Below the pieces are notes generated by a model, which worked only from the letters and a program-made list of their open reading frames with translations, searched no databases and was not told the DNA's origin. The position numbers were made by a program, and so were the translations under genes. Source: UBA817 sp049889215 (GTDB lineage Bacteria > Margulisbacteria > Marinamargulisbacteria > UBA817). From it: DNA of 64,000 bases. The stretch's first letter is position 1. The number at the start of each line of letters is the position of its first letter. Below, piece by piece: positions 62,077 through 64,000 of this stretch. Where the stretch lies: positions 1 to 64,000 of the forward strand of contig JBMHDV010000020.1 in the NCBI GenBank assembly GCA_049889215.1, read 5' to 3'.

Positions 62077-63057
62077 ATGGCTATCATTAACCCATTTTTA
62101 CTAGCTGGTCCAGATCAAATTGAAGCGTACCAAAAATCTAGAATTAAAGAATGGGAATCCAAAAAGAAAGAATCCCATGTGGATTTTGACCATTATTTCG
62201 ATGAACTCATTGACCAGTGGAGTATCGATGATTTTAACGAAACCATGCTGGATATCGATGCATTTGATGAAGTGGGTGACTTTGAGCCTCTTCAAGCCAA
62301 AGCTATCCAAAGTAAATTAAAAAACGCCAATATCTTAAACCAAAATGGCTACATCAATCTGAAACACTTAGATCAAACTCAGATCATTGATTTTTTAAAT
62401 GACCTACCCTTTTTAACAGATGCGCAGAAAAAAAGCATCATCAACATACTAACGGACATCCAAAAGAATGTTCCCACTAACTTTGAGACCTTTTCAAAAA
62501 CAATGTTTACTTTCTACCCCCAAAACAATCAAGGAACAATTACAGAATCACAATCAAAAGCCATTTGGGATCAATTAAATCAACATAATATTATTGATGA
62601 CTATGGCGTGTTATTATACAAACCAAACAGTGATGATTTAACAACGGCAGTTTCCAAACTAACGGGTTTAACCCGCGAGCAAAAAGATCGTGTACTGGCG
62701 TTATTAAATCAACACCCTGAGCTATCGTATCATAACTATATCAAAGATATTAAAAATCAAGGTGGCAGCAATGCCCTGCCAACCGCAGGCATTTATTTGC
62801 CAGGTGAAGCAAATGTAAAAAAATTTACAGGCTTGTCACAAGAAGAACTGAATTACATCCGAATCATTGCTGTAATGGAATGGAATGTCATGTTAATTTC
62901 TCAAAAATCAATTCATAAAAGTCGTAAAAAATCGATTAGCAAAGTTAAATCAGATAAAAAACAAACTGAAAAAGAAAACATGGAACACAACGAAAAAATA
63001 GCCGCAAAATACCGGGAAGAATTTCAGCGATCAATCAAAAAAAGCAAAAAAAAGTAG
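62077..63057 (+). CDS. Helical protein carrying the module shared with the giant proteins
   Basis: 326 aa, soluble, strongly helical, no signal. Two copies of a ~50-residue module are visible: IQSKLKNANILNQNGYINLK with LTDAQKKSIINILTDIQ (residues ~78-128) and IWDQLNQHNIIDDYGVLLYK with LTREQKDRVLALLNQH (~162-215). The same pattern occurs in both giants (LWSALMANGVIDEHGMIS; FWNKLKSEKHVDGDGRF). The C-terminal ~60 residues are very Lys/Glu-rich (KVKSDKKQTEKENMEHNEK), basic and probably disordered or helical. It starts 4 nt after the previous stop (ATG 62077). Function unknown; the shared module suggests that it interacts with or co-assembles with the giants. Confidence 0.7.
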   Translation: MAIINPFLLAGPDQIEAYQKSRIKEWESKKKESHVDFDHYFDELIDQWSIDDFNETMLDIDAFDEVGDFEPLQAKAIQSKLKNANILNQNGYINLKHLDQTQIIDFLNDLPFLTDAQKKSIINILTDIQKNVPTNFETFSKTMFTFYPQNNQGTITESQSKAIWDQLNQHNIIDDYGVLLYKPNSDDLTTAVSKLTGLTREQKDRVLALLNQHPELSYHNYIKDIKNQGGSNALPTAGIYLPGEANVKKFTGLSQEELNYIRIIAVMEWNVMLISQKSIHKSRKKSISKVKSDKKQTEKENMEHNEKIAAKYREEFQRSIKKSKKK

Positions 63058-63067
63058 GGGGATTTAA

Positions 63068-63874
63068 ATGAACTACGACTCAAGTATTGTTGGTAGTGCC
63101 TACTCAGACACACTAACTGATCAACAAGAGCAAATTCGAAAACGTCATCAAGCCGTCTTATCTGAAATTAAATCCAAAGACCCTGAAGGGGCTAATAATG
63201 TACGCGCCAATCCAGACAAAGTCACCAAACCAGCGGCAGTGGCTCAGTCACAGGCAAATGGTATTCAACAATTTTACAAGCCCATTTTTAAATGGGAAAA
63301 AGATATTAAGGATCAATCATTTCATATTATTCCAACAGAAAAATCAGTCACTTATCGATCAGATTATCATGTAGAAAGTACATCAAATCATTTATTATCC
63401 TTACTTGGCTACAAAATTGATGTATCCCATCAAGTAGAGCAGTTTAAACAAAAACTACAAAAGTTCTTTATCGAATCCAAATCACACAACCGCTTAATTG
63501 GCAAATTTTCTGAACTTAAATTTGGAGTTATTTCGTCGCTCTTAAGCTTATTAGGAATCGAGCCAACAGACATCGAAAAATTGAAAAAAGATGCATTAAA
63601 AAAAGCCATTGAAGATAACATTAATAATTTCGAACAAAATGAATACAACTTAGAGTTATTAACCATTTTTAAAAAAGATAAAACCGACTCAGGACGAACA
63701 AAAGTATTAACAGAACTTCGAAAACAACTCATCAAACAAATGAAATTATACGGAGAACCTGATTTCTACTCAAAAACAAAGATTTATAGTATCAAACAAG
63801 AGCAAGTGTCAAAAATTCTTGGTGACCTTCTCGAAGAAAAACAAAACCTTTCATATATAAGGAACTTTCAATGA
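63068..63874 (+). CDS. Helical protein of unknown function
   Basis: 268 aa, soluble, no signal. The N-terminus MNYDSSIVGSAYSDTLTDQQ is polar. The middle is partly hydrophobic (HLLSLLGYKI, KFGVISSLLSLLGIEP) and the C-terminal half is basic helical (LKKDALKKAIEDN, KQLIKQMKLYGEPD). GGGG at 63058-63061 lies 6 nt upstream of ATG 63068. Overlaps the next gene by ATGA (63871-63874). Not recognised; in a type III setting the place would fit a regulator, chaperone or translocator, but I have no motif to support one. Confidence 0.68.
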   Translation: MNYDSSIVGSAYSDTLTDQQEQIRKRHQAVLSEIKSKDPEGANNVRANPDKVTKPAAVAQSQANGIQQFYKPIFKWEKDIKDQSFHIIPTEKSVTYRSDYHVESTSNHLLSLLGYKIDVSHQVEQFKQKLQKFFIESKSHNRLIGKFSELKFGVISSLLSLLGIEPTDIEKLKKDALKKAIEDNINNFEQNEYNLELLTIFKKDKTDSGRTKVLTELRKQLIKQMKLYGEPDFYSKTKIYSIKQEQVSKILGDLLEEKQNLSYIRNFQ

Positions 63875-64000
63875 CCGATATTTCAATATCAGATATTGAA
63901 CGAATATCTCATGCCGAACTCGATCGAAAAATTGAGCAAATCTCTTTTTACATTAACAGAGTACAACAACGTATGAACGCCATTAAAAATTTCTCAACTC
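63871..64000 (+). CDS. Helical protein, 3' end outside the window
   Basis: ATG 63871 overlaps the previous stop (ATGA). 43 residues are visible (MTDISISDIERISHAELDRK, then IEQISFYINRVQQRMNAIKN), all predicted helix, with no signal peptide. The frame is open to the end of the window. No family recognisable. Same operon as 60868-63874. Confidence 0.65.
   Translation, partial: MTDISISDIERISHAELDRKIEQISFYINRVQQRMNAIKNFST

Overview
The window comes from an AT-rich, gene-dense bacterial chromosome. Genes overlap by 1-17 nt, and strong AGGAG-type ribosome binding sites alternate with ATGA-coupled starts. The phylum cannot be assigned from this sequence. The left side is ordinary metabolism: an aerobic, FadE-type fatty-acid beta-oxidation operon (fadD-fadI-fadJ-fadE, minus strand, 1-6374), an M23 peptidase and a small exported protein (plus strand, 6649-8249), an acylphosphatase-aspartokinase-membrane protein operon (8246-10294), a YyaL/DUF255 protein (10811-12934), and an aminotransferase with two SMR-type transporter halves (13051-14983).

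The rest is dominated by two giant minus-strand genes, 15332-28714 (4460 codons) and 38803-60003 (about 7066 codons). Both are uninterrupted over 13 and 21 kb and have the same plan. The N-terminal part carries two transglutaminase-like cysteine-protease-fold domains with intact Cys-His-Asp triads. These are interspersed with a short repeated helical module and long helix/hydrophobic segments. A very long helical solenoid, coiled-coil and low-complexity tail follows. No signal peptide is visible on either.

Upstream of the first giant lies a tightly overlapping operon of four membrane proteins (28837-34843). Three have an N-terminal polar extension followed by a signal-like hydrophobic segment, and one carries a C-terminal OTU deubiquitinase-type domain. 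OTU proteases act on ubiquitin, so this points to interaction with a eukaryotic host or prey. Next to the second giant are five overlapping small genes (35783-38778, with transmembrane/coiled-coil and helical proteins) downstream and one helical gene upstream (60091-60645).

Divergent from that, a plus-strand operon (60868 to the window end) starts with three short paralogues (two nearly identical, in tandem) and a fourth small helical protein. Their size and C-terminal helix pattern resemble type III secretion rod/needle subunits. Helical proteins follow, and one of them shares the giants' repeated module. The working hypothesis is a host-directed secretion/effector locus: small rod/needle-like subunits, giant transglutaminase-like proteins as effector or surface machines, accessory helical and membrane proteins, and an OTU-bearing membrane operon. 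No secretion ATPase or ring component lies inside the window, so this remains inference.

Between the two blocks sit bolA and a phosphopantetheinyl transferase gene (34948-35786). No rRNA, tRNA, CRISPR array, transposase or phage gene was recognised.
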